In this document: one piece after another, positions 52,801 to 63,500 of the stretch
Numbering within the stretch: the first letter of the stretch is position 1
How the letters are laid out: the number at the start of each line of letters is the position of its first letter
Assembly: GCA_019448385.1 (NCBI GenBank)
Contig: JAGTXO010000029.1
Location: 124,001 to 188,000 of the forward strand
From: Diacronema lutheri
Lineage: Eukaryota; Haptophyta; Pavlovophyceae; Pavlovales; Pavlovaceae
Reading direction: 5' to 3'
Length of the DNA stretch: 64,000 nucleotides
Made by a program: the position numbers and the translations under genes
The notes under the pieces: generated by a model
What the model saw: the letters and a program-made list of their open reading frames with translations, nothing else
The model's database searches: none
Told to the model about the DNA's origin: nothing

Positions 52801-55032
52801 CAGGCGTCGGGTGTGGAGGCGATCTCTCCGTCGCTTTTGCAGCTCAGCGCTCCGGCGCAGTGGCGGCTACTTGCGATGCTGCCCCCGCACGAGGCGAGCG
52901 CGGCGGTGAGCGTGTGCGCGACGAACGATGGCGGCCGCACGCTGTCCGCACCTCTGCGCTTCGTGTACCGCCGGGTTGCACAGCCGCAGCCGCAGCCGCA
53001 GCCGCAGCCGCAGCCTCAGCCCGAGAACGAGCTGCCGCAGCCGCACGTCAGCATTCGAGAACGTGCGGCCGTCGATTATGGCGCGCGCTGCGTCGGCGCG
53101 TGCCCGCACGATGGCGTCGGAGGGCATGGCGGCGCCGATGCGCACAGTGCGTTCAAGAACCTTGTCGCCGCGTCGAGCGCGCACGGCGCGTCGCCGATGG
53201 GCGACGCGGTGGAGGAGTCCGGCACGCGCACGGTCGCGACGACAAGCGCGCACGAGCGAGCAGGCGATCATGTTGGCGCGCACGCGGCAGCGGCGTCCGG
53301 CATCGCGTGGGGAGCGGCAGGGGTCGCGGGCCGACCGCTGGCGATGGCCGGCGGTGGCGGCAGCGGTGCGGTGAAGGCGGAGCCATCGTTGCATGTGCCC
53401 GCCATGCGCATGGCGGAGCAACCGCCATGGGACGCGTGCGCCGAGTGCGCGCACGAGACGCGCGCAGCCTCCGGCGCGATCGCCGGCGCGGGCGCGGGCG
53501 CAGCGCACGGCGCGCACGCGGCGGGAGACGGCGCTCCGCTGAGCCGAGCGCGCGTGCTCGACGGCGCGCGCTGCGCACCCGCGCTCGCGGAATGCGCGCA
53601 CGCGGCCCCGCAAGCCACGTTCCCGATTGGCTGGCCGCCGTCCGCAGCCCTGCTCGCGCTCGCGTCGTCGATCGGCGGCGCGGTGCGACACGCCGAAGAG
53701 CGCGCGTGTGCGGGCGCGGCGGCCAAGGCGTTGGTCGACGGCTGCGCCTTGGTGGCGGCGGCCGGCAGCGCGCCCGCCATCGACGAGCGCGCCACTCAGC
53801 GCGAGGAGAATGTCACGCTCTGCCTGCCGCTCGCAGACGCGCGCACGCTCCTGGCCTTGCTCGAAACGCAGCTCCGGCTATGCGCCCTCGCGTCCCCGGC
53901 GCCCGCGCCAGCGCCAGCGCCTCCGCTTTTTGCGCGCGCGGGCGGACAGAGCGAGGGCGGCGTCATGGTGGGCGGTACGGGGCGCGCGTGGGCGCCGCGC
54001 GATGACGAGCCAGCGGCCGCGGCCGCAACGTGGGGCGGCGGCGCCGAGCGCGAGCGTGCGAACGATGGCTTCCCTCCCTTGCCGGGGTTGGCCGTCGGCG
54101 CTGCGTCCGCCCTCGCCGACGGGCGCACCGTCGGCGGCGCGGCCGCGTGCGCGCACATTTCGTCGATTGCGGACGTTTCGTCGATTGCGGACGTTTCGTC
54201 GATTGCGGACGTTTCGTCGATTGCGGACCAGAGGCGGCGGTCCGAGACGATCCTCCGACTGCACCTCGGCCACCGCCCGTCGGTGCCCGAGCTGCGCGCG
54301 GCCAACGTGCTGCGCGGCGACGACGACGAGCCCGCCGAGCTCGAGGTCGTCGCGCAGACGCTCTCCGACTTCTTGGACACCCGCCCTTCCGTCCCGCAGC
54401 TGCGAGCGGCCAACGTGCTGCGCACGTGCACCGCGCCCGCGCTGCAGCCGGCGCAGCTCGCGCTTGCGCAGGCGATGAAGCGCGACACCCTCGACGCCAA
54501 GCTCAAGGCGCGCCCGAGCCCTGCCCAACTCGCCGCCACGCGCGCAACGCTGCGGCCAACGGCCGACGAGACCCGCTGCGGCGGCGCGGCGATGGCCGCC
54601 GGCGCGGCCTGCGCGCGCGAAATCAACGCGCGCGGCGGCGGCGGCGCGCAGGCTGGCAGCGGCTTTGAGCAGTGGCGCGACCTGCCCGATGACGACGACA
54701 CGCCCGCCGACGAGCGAGGCTGCGGCGCGGACGGCGCAGACATGATGGACGCGGCAATGACCCGCCCCGAGGCGCGAAGCGAGTGCGGAGGGCGCGGCGG
54801 CGGCAGCGGCGCGTTCGGCGGCGGCGCTTGCGTGCGGCGCGTGCCCGACGCGAACGACGACGACGACGCGGGCGAGGACGCACCAGCGGCTCTCGCGCGC
54901 GCGGCGCGCACGCGCTCGACCGATTGGCTCGAAGGCGACGACCTCGCCGAGGCGCTCACGCGCGCGATGCACGACGTGCCCAGCGGCTCGCCGCTTGCCC
55001 ACGGGTCGGCCGTCGTGCAGCCCACGACGCCG

Positions 55033-55075
<43 letters not shown>

Positions 55076-55575
55076 TGCCGGTGCACGGGCGTGGGCCGCA
55101 CATGCGGCCTGTTCCCCATGACGGCCATCGTTGGCAGGGGCAGCCGCCGGCGCGGCAGTCGCAGCATGGCGAGCATGACTCGCCGCGCGGCGCGGCGCCG
55201 GGCGGCGGGGCACGCATGGCGGCAGAGGAGGCCGCTCAAATCGAGCGCCTTGTGTTCGGCTCGGAGGCGCGCGGACAGGCGCCCGCCACGGTCAGCCGTG
55301 ACCACAGCGGCGCGAGCGACGCGCAGCTCGAGGCTATGCTTGTCGCGGTGCTGCGCTCGAAGCCGTCCGCCGAGCGCTCGTTCAACCCTCGGCATGGGGG
55401 CGGCACCCTAGGAATGGCGCATGCGTTGTGCGCGGCCGTGGGCGCGCACGACACGTGCGGAGGCGCGCACTCGCCCGCGGGCCACGCGGCCGCGTTGCAG
55501 CCTGAGCAGCCGCAGCCGCTGCCGCAGCCACCCACTCAGCTGCTTCACCTGGACGTTGAGATGGCGAGTCCGTAG
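49890..55575 (+). CDS. Very large protein with FAS1, IPT/TIG and RPEL motifs
   Basis: About 1735 residues from exons 49890-51206, 51354-51491, 51667-52647 and 52804-55575. Residues 157-395 form a fasciclin (FAS1) domain: LEQFASLLARTGF, VTVFAPVSPALAEL, LRAVLRAHVSTGVLTAAQL, LWVGGVRVLLADVP and GVLHVLEAVLPTL. A beta-rich stretch follows (VSLKDGTGKE, ATFSNGLACFTDLVIVEKP, YRLVYTLRR). An IPT/TIG domain at about 775-870 begins GVFGGESRLWVHGRNLSAGTQVFFGDE and ends LSAPLRFVYR across a splice. At about 1290-1400 are three RPEL-like motifs: LHLGHRPSVPELRAANVL, LSDFLDTRPSVPQLRAANVL and LDAKLKARPSPAQLA. Low-complexity Gln-Pro, IADVSS and poly-Pro tracts separate them. IPT/TIG with a preceding beta domain is typical of transcription factors, and RPEL motifs bind G-actin. 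No signal peptide seen. The donor of exon 1 (51207, or a GC donor at 51105) and the acceptor of exon 3 (51667, or 51565) are uncertain, so a two-gene model is not excluded. Confidence 0.7.
54163..54232 (+). repeat. Coding 18-bp tandem repeat
   Basis: Four copies of tcgattgcggacgtttcg encode repeated IADVSS just before the first RPEL-like motif of the large protein. Confidence 0.9.
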
Positions 55576-55610
55576 CCGCGTGGCTTGGAATGATAGGCAA
55601 CTTTGCACGT

Positions 55611-56936
55611 TCACTCTTGACGTCGCATCGTCCTCGGATGCGCGCGAATCCATGCGGCCACATGTGCGTGCCCGCTTTTCTCGGCTGCACGCTCGCAACC
55701 GTTTTTCGACCACTTGCAGCCGTGCTCGCGCGCCCACTGGAGCACCGCCAAATGGCCACGCTTTGCTGCGGAGCCGCACGTGCCCTCGTGCCAGTCGCAG
55801 CCGTGCTCGCGCGCCCACTGCAGCACCGCAAGGTGGCCACCCTCAGCTGCAGAGGAGCACGTGCTCCTGTCCCACGCACAGCCGTGCTCGCGCGCCCACT
55901 GGAGCACCGCAAGATGGCCACCCCGAGCAGCAGAGGAGCACGTGCTGCTGTCCCACGCGCAACCGTGCTCGCGCGCCCACTGCAGCACCGCAAGGTGGCC
56001 ACCCCCAGCTGCAGATGAGCACGTGCTGCTACCCCAGTCGCAGCCATGCTGGCGCGCCCACTGGAGCACCTCCAGGTGGCCAGCCCCAGCTGCAACGGAG
56101 CATGTGAAGCTGTCCAACTCGCAGCCGTGCTCGTGCGCCCACTGGAGCACCTCCAAATGGCCACCCCCTGCTGCAGAGAAGCACGTGCTGCTGTCCCAGG
56201 CGCAACCGTTCGCGCGTGCCCAGTGGAGCACCTCCAGGTGGCCACCCTCAGCTGCAGAGCCGCATGTGCTGCTGTTCCACGCGCAGCCGTGCTCGTGCGC
56301 ACACTGGAGCACCGCCAAGTGGCCACCCCGAGCTGCAGATGAGCACGTGCTGCTGTCCCAGGCGCAGCCGTGCTCGCGCGCCCATTGGAGCACCTCGAGG
56401 TGGCCACCCTTAGCTGCAGAGGAACACGTAACTTCGCCCCAGCCGCAGCCGTGCTCGCGCGCCCACTGGAGCACCGCCAGGTGGCCACCGCGAGCTGCGG
56501 CGCAGCACGTACCCGCAAACCAAATGCAGCCCTGCTCGCGCAGCCAAGAGAGCGCGCCTACGCTGCCAGCCCTCGCCGCAAGCGCGCACAGCGCCGCCTG
56601 CTCTGGTAGTGCAGGAAACGCGGCCATGAGGAAGCCGGGCTGCGCCCACGCCCACGCAATGAGCGCGCGCGTGCGCAGCATCGCCGAGCGCGGCGTGCGC
56701 GTCGGTGCGTCGACCGTCTGCCTTATGGCTCGGCAAGACAAGCGCCAGCACACAGCGTATTCACCGCCCACGAGCGAGCTGACGCGCGCGAGCACGTCGG
56801 CGGGCAGCCGCGAGAAGAGCGCCGGACGATGCGAGCGCGCGCGCGCCACGGCGTGGGGCGGAAGCGGAGACGAGCGTGCGCGCTCGAGCGCCCGGGACGA
56901 CGAGCCGTCACCAGCATCCGCAGGTGCGCCCTCCAT
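55611..56936 (-). CDS. F-box-like protein with about 11 ankyrin-related 27-residue repeats (copy C)
   Basis: 441 residues from MEGAPADAGDG. The N-terminal 120 residues, including LFSRLPADVLARVSSLVG, are nearly the same as in the genes at 10033 and 57778. The array of about 11 units differs in order and spacing residues (for example CELDSFTC, CAWNSSTC, HWARANGC), so it is an older paralogue or one reshuffled by unequal exchange. It ends AAEKSGHAHVAAWIRAHP like the others. Its upstream sequence aligns with that of copies A and B. It is convergent with the FAS1/RPEL gene, 36 bp between stops. Confidence 0.85.
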   Translation of the reverse strand: MEGAPADAGDGSSSRALERARSSPLPPHAVARARSHRPALFSRLPADVLARVSSLVGGEYAVCWRLSCRAIRQTVDAPTRTPRSAMLRTRALIAWAWAQPGFLMAAFPALPEQAALCALAARAGSVGALSWLREQGCIWFAGTCCAAARGGHLAVLQWAREHGCGWGEVTCSSAAKGGHLEVLQWAREHGCAWDSSTCSSAARGGHLAVLQCAHEHGCAWNSSTCGSAAEGGHLEVLHWARANGCAWDSSTCFSAAGGGHLEVLQWAHEHGCELDSFTCSVAAGAGHLEVLQWARQHGCDWGSSTCSSAAGGGHLAVLQWAREHGCAWDSSTCSSAARGGHLAVLQWAREHGCAWDRSTCSSAAEGGHLAVLQWAREHGCDWHEGTCGSAAKRGHLAVLQWAREHGCKWSKNGCERAAEKSGHAHVAAWIRAHPRTMRRQE

Positions 56937-57052
56937 TAGCGGCGAGCGAGCGCGGACGACGAGAGACGGGGCGTGACCCGAAGGAGGCGGCGGGTGGATG
57001 GCCCGGGGAGAGGGAGGGGAGGGGAGGGAAAGTCCGAAGTGGTCCGATATAA

Positions 57053-57292
57053 GTACTTTTCGCCCCGGTCGGTGGGTTTGGAGGTGGCGGGGCGCGCGCG
57101 CACGGCCGCACGAGCGACGGCGGCGTGGCCTTCTCTACGACGAAACCTTCGCTTGCGACGGCTGCGCCCTCGCGCTCTGCTGGCCGCGCTCCGCGCGCCC
57201 CGCCGCCCCTGCCCATCGACTGCGCCGGCACCGCGAACAACGTACTTTTCGCCCCGGTCGGTGGGTTTGGGGGTGGCGGGGCGCGCGTGCGC
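57053..57292. repeat. 51-bp direct repeat pair
   Basis: gtacttttcgccccggtcgg and the next 30 bases occur at 57053-57103 and again at 57242-57292 with few changes. The first copy overlaps the presumed promoter of copy C. Confidence 0.85.
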
Positions 57293-57672
57293 GGCCACGC
57301 GGCCAGCATCGCGGCGCTTGCCACGCTGGCGGCGGGTGGCGGTGCGCTTCGCGGCGGCGGCAGGGGGCTGCGACGCGGCGGGGAGGGCGGCGGCTCGCTG
57401 GCGGCGGGCGTCGCGCTCTGCAGCGGCGGCGGGCGGCTTGGCGACGTGGCAGGCGGCGGCTCGGGGGTGGCGGTCGTCGCCGACGATCTTCGGGCCTCGG
57501 CGTGCGCGTGCGCGTCGGCCGGTGGTGTGATTGACGGCGGCCACCGGTGCGGCGGCGCGCGGGCGGCGGCGCGCGGTGGCTAGGCGCGTGTGGGCCTTTG
57601 GGCCTGCTCCGCCTGGCGCCTCGCTGCGCACTTCCTGACCCCATCTGTTGACCCGTCGGAAAGCGTCGTTAG

Positions 57673-57680
57673 TATATAAG
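57673..57680 (+). promoter_or_regulatory. TATA-like motif upstream of copy B repeat gene
   Basis: tatataag lies 98-105 bp before the ATG at 57778, the position matched by TATA-like strings before copies A and C. Confidence 0.45.
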
Positions 57681-57777
57681 TACTGCGGGCTTTCCCTCCC
57701 CTGTCATTTCCACCCGCCGCGGCCGCTTCCTTCGAGTCGAGCCCCGGTCTCTCGTCGTCGGCGCTCGCTCGCCGCTA

Positions 57778-59187
57778 ATGGACGGCGCACCTGCGGATGC
57801 TGGCGACGGCTCGTCGTCCCGGGCGCTCGAGCGCGCACGCTCGTCTCCGCTCCCGCCCCACGCCGCGGCGCGCGCGCGCTCGGATTGTCCGGCGCTCTTC
57901 TCGCGGCTGCCCGCCGATGTGCTCGCGCGCGTCAGCTCGCTCGTGGGCGGCGAGTACGCCGTGTGCTGGCGCTTGTCTTGCCGAGCTTTGAGCCAGACGG
58001 TCGACGCACCGACGCGCACGCCGCGCTCGGCGATGCTGTGCACGCGCGCGCTCATCGCGTGGGCGTGGGCGCAGCCCGGCTTCCTCCTGGCCGCGTTTCC
58101 TGCACTACCAGAGCAGGCGGCGCTGTGCGCGCTTGCGGCGAGGGCTGGCAGCGTAGGCGCGCTCTCTTGGCTGCGCGAGCAGGGTTGCACGTGGAACAGC
58201 TGCACGTGCTCCTCTGCAGCTCGCGGTGGCCACCTGGCGGTGCTCCAGTGGGCGCGCGAGAACGGTTGCGACTGGGACAGCCGCACGTGCTCATCTGCAG
58301 CTGAGGGTGATTACCTGGAGGTGCTCCAGTGGGCGCGCCAGCACGGCTGCGACTGGCACGCAGGCACTTGCTCCGCTGCAGCTGAGGGTGGCCACCTGGC
58401 GGTGCTCCAGTGGGCGCGCGAGCACGGCTGCAGCTGGCACGAAGGCACGTGCTACGCTGCAGCTGAGGGTGGCCACCTGGCGGTGCTTCAGTGGGCACGC
58501 GAGCATGGCTGCGACTGGGACGAATACACATGTCGCTCGGCTGCTATGGGTGGCCATTTGGAGGTGCTCCAGTGGGCGCGCGAGCACGGCTGCGCCTGGG
58601 ACAGCGAGACGTGCTCCGCTGCAGCTGCGGGTGGCCACCTGGAGGTGCTTCAGTGGGCACGCGAGCACGGCTGCGACTGGGACCGCGGCACGCATGTTGC
58701 TGCGGCCCAAAATGGCCACCTGGCGGTACTCCAATGGGCGCGCGAGCATGGCTGCGTGATTGACGGCGCCGCGTGCTTCTTCGCAGCTCAGAATGGCCAC
58801 CTGGAGATGCTCCAGTGGGCGCGCGAGCACGGCTGCGAGTGGGACAGCAGCACGTGCTCGTCTGCAGCTGGAGGTGGCCACCTTGCGGTGCTTCAATGGG
58901 CGCGCGAGCACGGCTGCCCGTGGGACAGCAGCACATGCGCTTTGGCAGCTCGGGGTGGCCATTTGGAGGTGCTCCAGTGGGCGCGCGAGCACGGCTGCGA
59001 GTGGAGCAGCAGCACGTGCTACTATGCAGCTGAGGGTGGCCACCTGGCGGTGCTTCAGTGGGCGCGCGAGCACGGCTGCGAGTGGTCGATGCATGGTTGC
59101 GAGCGTGCAGCCGAGAAAAACGGGCACGCACATGTGGCCGCATGGATCCGCGCGCATCCGAGAATGACGGGAGCGAAAAAAACGTGA
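57778..59187 (+). CDS. F-box-like protein with about 12 ankyrin-related 27-residue repeats (copy B)
   Basis: 469 residues from MDGAPADAGDG. The array follows the same unit order as the gene at 10033 (units with WDEYTC, WDSETC, WDRGTHVAAA, VIDGAACFFAA, PWDSSTC and SSSTCYYAA in sequence), so the two come from one recent duplication. Differences are concentrated in the first four units and at the C terminus (RAHPRMTGAKKT). The F-box-like LFSRLPADVLARVSSLVG is intact. Inferred role: substrate-binding adaptor. Confidence 0.87.
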   Translation: MDGAPADAGDGSSSRALERARSSPLPPHAAARARSDCPALFSRLPADVLARVSSLVGGEYAVCWRLSCRALSQTVDAPTRTPRSAMLCTRALIAWAWAQPGFLLAAFPALPEQAALCALAARAGSVGALSWLREQGCTWNSCTCSSAARGGHLAVLQWARENGCDWDSRTCSSAAEGDYLEVLQWARQHGCDWHAGTCSAAAEGGHLAVLQWAREHGCSWHEGTCYAAAEGGHLAVLQWAREHGCDWDEYTCRSAAMGGHLEVLQWAREHGCAWDSETCSAAAAGGHLEVLQWAREHGCDWDRGTHVAAAQNGHLAVLQWAREHGCVIDGAACFFAAQNGHLEMLQWAREHGCEWDSSTCSSAAGGGHLAVLQWAREHGCPWDSSTCALAARGGHLEVLQWAREHGCEWSSSTCYYAAEGGHLAVLQWAREHGCEWSMHGCERAAEKNGHAHVAAWIRAHPRMTGAKKT

Positions 59188-59345
59188 GCACAGCTGCAAG
59201 ACTCGCTCTTGACTCCGAAGAGGACGAGCAGCAGCTCGGCCAACAGCACCTGCACCGCCTTCTCCAGCACACGTGTGTTGTTACGCCAAGCCCGCGAGCA
59301 TTCAGTCCGCCCATTGTGTACTGTGCAGTGCATTGCAGGCAAGCC

Positions 59346-60338
59346 TCAGCTGGGGCGCCAGCAGCAGCTTTGGCCGTGTGGCGATGCCGCCGGTGAGGGG
59401 CTTCCAGCGTCGCGCCCGCTCAACCCCGAGTCCTGCTCAAAACGACCGGTCATGGAGGGGGGGCCCAGTCCAGGACGAGTCCAGGACCTCGCCCTGGACC
59501 AGCCCGGATGGCGCCCTATATAGGACCGCACGCGAACCGACCGGCTGTGGCGCCGCCGCGCTCCCCATGGCGAGGTGCGCGCTCCCGACCACGAGCGGCG
59601 CCGGGCGAACCCATCGCCGCCGCAGCCGTCGTCGCCGCCGCCGCTAAGCGGCCACGCCGCCACCGCGAGCCGCGCCAAGCTCGACGGCGAGACCGAAGGC
59701 TGCGTGAGATCGACCGCGGTGGCCAGCGCGCTGCCCGGCTGCGACCCAGCGCGCAGCTTGCGCAGGTTCAGCCGCTCGCGCTTGAGCGCCCTGCGAAGCT
59801 GCGCGCGCTCGCCGTCCGCCAGCCGCTGCGACGCGAGGCGGAAGTGCAGCAGGTTGGACAACTTTGCGCTGCACCGCGCGCGCAGCTCTGCAACGTCGGG
59901 CGCGGCGGGCGACGGCACGGCGGGCACGTACAGCGGCCGCCCTGCCGGCGGCGCGAGCGGCGCAGGCTCGTACAGCCAGCGCGCACACGCGCGCGCAGCG
60001 GTCGCGGAAGCTGGCGCTGCAGCGGGCGTCCATGCCGCGAGCACGGCTTCGGCGCCTCGGCGCGCCGCCTGCTCGTTTGGCCGATCGGCATTCGGCGCGC
60101 ACAGGACGGGCGCCCCGGGGCCCGCATCGCAGGGCCGAGGCTCGAGCGTTGCGACCGCGCGCACGGCGCCGCACGCGCTGGTCGTCGCGAAGCTGGCGAT
60201 GCCTGGCGGCAGCGCGCGGCCACTGCGTCGGTCGCCCACGTCCTCGCGCTCCAGCGCGCACGCTCCACACGCGTCTGCAAGCTCGGCCCACGTGACGCCG
60301 GGTGCCGCGCGCGCGCCCTCAGACAGGTGTGCGCGCAA
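59346..60338 (-). CDS. Unknown protein convergent to the repeat gene (copy B)
   Basis: 330 residues, paralogue of 11531-12451. About 200 residues from WAELADACGACALE to DLTQP align without gaps. The next 60 or so residues are in a different frame from copy A because of an indel and the R2 insertion, and the shared ending RDAGSPSPAASPHGQSCC is regained. The N terminus also differs. Function unknown. Confidence 0.45.
   Translation of the reverse strand: MRAHLSEGARAAPGVTWAELADACGACALEREDVGDRRSGRALPPGIASFATTSACGAVRAVATLEPRPCDAGPGAPVLCAPNADRPNEQAARRGAEAVLAAWTPAAAPASATAARACARWLYEPAPLAPPAGRPLYVPAVPSPAAPDVAELRARCSAKLSNLLHFRLASQRLADGERAQLRRALKRERLNLRKLRAGSQPGSALATAVDLTQPSVSPSSLARLAVAAWPLSGGGDDGCGGDGFARRRSWSGARTSPWGARRRHSRSVRVRSYIGRHPGWSRARSWTRPGLGPPSMTGRFEQDSGLSGRDAGSPSPAASPHGQSCCWRPS
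59415..59522 (-). repeat. Dispersed repeat R2 (short copy)
   Basis: Absent from copy A of the duplication at the matching place, where about 37 unrelated bases lie instead. Its reverse complement begins ctatatagggcgcc and ends gttgagcgggcgcg, as does 33208-33400 at its ends. Confidence 0.7.
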
Positions 60339-60514
60339 GTCGTCAGCGTCAGGTCGTGAATGCGCCGTGCTGCATTGCCGCGCCTAAAGCGGCGGAGCAC
60401 CGCCGTGTGGGCCGCGCACGGATCGGCCGCCGCCGCCTAATCGCCGTCGAGCATGCTTGCACCTCAACTGATTTGCAAACTGCGCACCGCGTCCTCTCGC
60501 GCGCGTCGTCTGGC

Positions 60515-60557
60515 GTGGTGAACACGCGTGTTGCTCATCAACACGCGTGTTCACCAC
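60515..60557. repeat. Perfect 19-bp inverted repeat upstream of the TPR gene
   Basis: gtggtgaacacgcgtgttg at 60515-60533 is the exact reverse complement of 60539-60557, with the 5-base loop ctcat. It ends 33 bp before the ATG at 60591, so it may be in the promoter or 5' leader; each arm also holds the palindrome aacacgcgtgtt. Confidence 0.9.
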
Positions 60558-60590
60558 TCGGCCTACACCCCACACGACGCCCACGCTCTG

Positions 60591-63500
60591 ATGGATCGCG
60601 TCTCGCCCGAAGTGGCTGCCAAGACGCTGGAGCTCATGGCCGACCCTGCCGCGCTCGACACGCTCCGCCGCTCTGGCCTCGACCTTTCGCGCTTTGGCCA
60701 GAAGCGCAGCAACGCCGAGCTGATGCGCTCGCACGAGAAATTGCTCGCCGACATGCGTCGCGCGCGCGCGACGGGCATGGTGACGTTCCGAATCGGGACG
60801 ACGAACGCGATGGTCGACGTCAAACCTGCCCACGCGTTTGCCTCGCCGCGCGTCGCATCCGACCTCACGCCCATCCATGCGTCCGCGCTTGCCGTCGGCG
60901 TGACGCACCGCGGGCGCGCGCTGCGCGGGACGATTGTCGGCGCGCCGTTTGTGATGACCGCAGCGCAGCTGCTTCTCGAGGACGACTGCGGGGACTATGT
61001 CAAGCTCTCGGTGTACAATCGCGTCCGCAGCCAGGCAGAGGCCGACGCACTGTTCGTCGTCGGCCGCCGCCTGCTCGTGCTCGAGCCATTCTACAAGGTG
61101 ATGGGCGACGGCACGCGTGGCATCCGGTGCGACAACCCGAACGAGGTGATCGTCTTACCCGCGGACGATGGCACGTTGGGCGGCACGAGCAGCGCGGTGG
61201 CGCGCGCGGAAGCGTGCAAGGTGGAGGGCAACCGCCACTTTGCCGCCGTCGAGTTTGAGGAGGCCGTTGCGAGCTACACGTCCGGCCTCGACGAGCTCGA
61301 CTCGCGAGGAGCGTCTGGCAGACTGCTCGCGCTGTGCTACCTCAATTCGTCGGCGTACCTTCTCGAGCTCGGCGAGCCGATGCGCGCGCTCGAGGCCGCG
61401 AACGTCGCGCTTGCGCTGCTCGCGGTGGCCGAGCACGCGCCGCCGCGCCCCGAGCTCGGCAAAGCACTCGTGCGCGCCGGGCGCGCGGCGGCCGCGCTTT
61501 CCGCATCCAGCGCGGCGCGCTGGGCGATGCTCGAGGCTGCGCGCATAACGCGCGCCGATGACGGCGGGGCCAAGCTGCTCGCGCTGATCGGCGAGCGCCC
61601 TGCGGCCACGTCGTCCGGGGGGGACGGGCTCGGCTTGCTGCTCCGCGCGCTGCACGCCGGTGATGGCTCCGCACACGCGCGCGAGCGGCCTGGCGCCGAA
61701 CCCGCGCTGCACGCCATCGGCGCGTCCGCTGCACCGGAGCGCCGGGGCGGCGCGCACTGCCTGCTGGGCGCAGGGGCAGCGCGCACGCCGATGCGCTCCA
61801 CCGAGCTTGCGAGCGCGCGCACGGCCGAGACCAAAGCGCGCGGCAACGCGCTCTTTGTCGCAGGCGATTTCTCGGGGGCGCTCGCGTGCTACGAGGCGGC
61901 CGTGCGCGAGCTTGGGTGCGCGTCGCTCGCGGCCACGCTCCTCGCAAACCGGGCGGCTGCCTTTTTGCGGATCGGTACGCAGCCCGCGTTGCTCGGCGCG
62001 CTGCGCGATGCGCGAGCGGCGCTCGCCATCGACCGCAACGAGCAGCAGCCAAAGGCGCGCCACCGCGTCGTGCTCGCCCTCGTTGCTCTCGAATGGCTAT
62101 CAGAGGCGGAGGCAGCGTGCGACGAGGCGCTGCGAGCGCTCCCAAGCGGGGAGCATGCGCGCGTGTTCGCCGAGCTGGGCGCACGCATTGCGGAGCGACG
62201 CAGCAGTGTGGCGAGCGCGGCGAGCGAGCAGCCGCGGCGCGCGCGCAGCTCCGAGCCGCGCCCGTCCGTGCGCGGGCGTCTGAACGAGGTGCTCCGGGCG
62301 CAAGGCGAACTGCCTGACACGGCCAGCGCCATGTGCATGGAGAACGCGCGCATGATGTTGAGCATGGCGATGCGCGCCGGCGGCGACGACGCCAAGATGC
62401 GCGAGTCGCTTCTCTTCGAGGGCCCGTTGTACGATGAGCGCGTGGCGCCTTTCCACAAGGAGTTCTCGCAGGCCGGCCTGATGCCCAAGCAGTGCGACGT
62501 GAAGCGCTGCATGACCAAGCTCCACTCGGCGTACGAGCACGCGGTGGCCATCAGGATGCACGAGCTGCAAATGACAAGCGGCCCGTCCTCGACGCGGCGC
62601 AACGACAGCGGTCCGGACGCGCTCGCGTTTGGCGACTCGTGCTTTGTGACGGTCGGCGATGTACTCAAGCGGCTGCGCAGCAACGAGCCGGCCGACATCG
62701 ACTGGCTGCTCCATGCCAAGCATGGGAGCGTGCGCGAGATCGGCGCGAGGCCGTATGAGAAGGAGCTGCACCACTCCTTCTCCAACGCGCCGGTGACGCC
62801 GACGGTGATGGCAGCGGGGCGAACGCACGTCGCCGTCGGCTTCGTCGACCTTGCATCGCTCTCTGCGTCAATCAAGATCAGCGGCTACGGCGAGGCGAGC
62901 AGTGCGCCAACGCGCTGGGTTGGCTATGAGCAGTCAGCGTACGCCGTTGCCAAGACGGCTGCGATCATCGCGATGATGCAGCGCGGCGCGAGCGACGACG
63001 ACGTGCTGCAGGTGTGGTTCTCCGCCGCGTGGAGCGTCGGCGCGCGCGCATCCTTCCGCACTGCACTGCGCGACATGCTCTCGCCCGAGTGCCCGCGCGT
63101 GACGGGCGGACTCGACGGTGGCGCGGTGCCGCCCACCGTGCTCGCCTTCCTCCGGCACTGGTCGCTCGCGGACGTTCCGCTCGCGGCGGCGCGCACGGGC
63201 TGGCTCGACAGTTGGGAGGGGTCGTGCGTGTCCTTCATCGGGAACTTTCGGCTCGCGCGCGATCGGCACGCCCTCTGCGCCTACATGCTGTGCGGGCAGC
63301 TGCTCGCCGCGCAGGTGGGCTCGGTTGTCATGTTTGGCATGCCCGACGAGCTGGGCGCGGTCTCGCCGAGCGAGAGCTTCCTGCAGACGATCTCCTTCGT
63401 CGAGCTTGTCAACGCGCCTTCGAGCGCGGTGTGCGACGTCATCGAGACGTGCGTGCGCATCGTGCGCGGCCGCATCGCCGATCTCTCGCGCGAGATGCGC

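Larger units (their letters stand above)
56937..57777. other. Divergent region between two repeat genes
   Basis: Both ends carry alignable promoter-like sequence for the flanking paralogues: a TATA-like string about 100 bp out and a ctttccctcccct box. The middle holds a 51-bp direct repeat (57053-57103 and 57242-57292) and, from about 57480 to 57675, a diverged relative of repeat R1 containing ggtggctaggcg and ending gcgtcgttagtatat. Confidence 0.6.
57636..60456. repeat. Segmental duplication, copy B
   Basis: Second copy of the block at 9809-12453, same orientation, about 48 kb away. Differences include absence of the R1 fragment upstream, an extra 29 bp near 59312, insertion of repeat R2 at 59415-59522, and about 110 extra bp near 60290-60400. 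Confidence 0.85.

Noticed and set aside
55714-56976. 420-codon plus frame with repeated HVLLSQAQPCSRAHWST-type units
   Set aside because: It is the exact antisense of the 27-residue repeats in the copy C gene; a repeat on one strand is always a repeat on the other.
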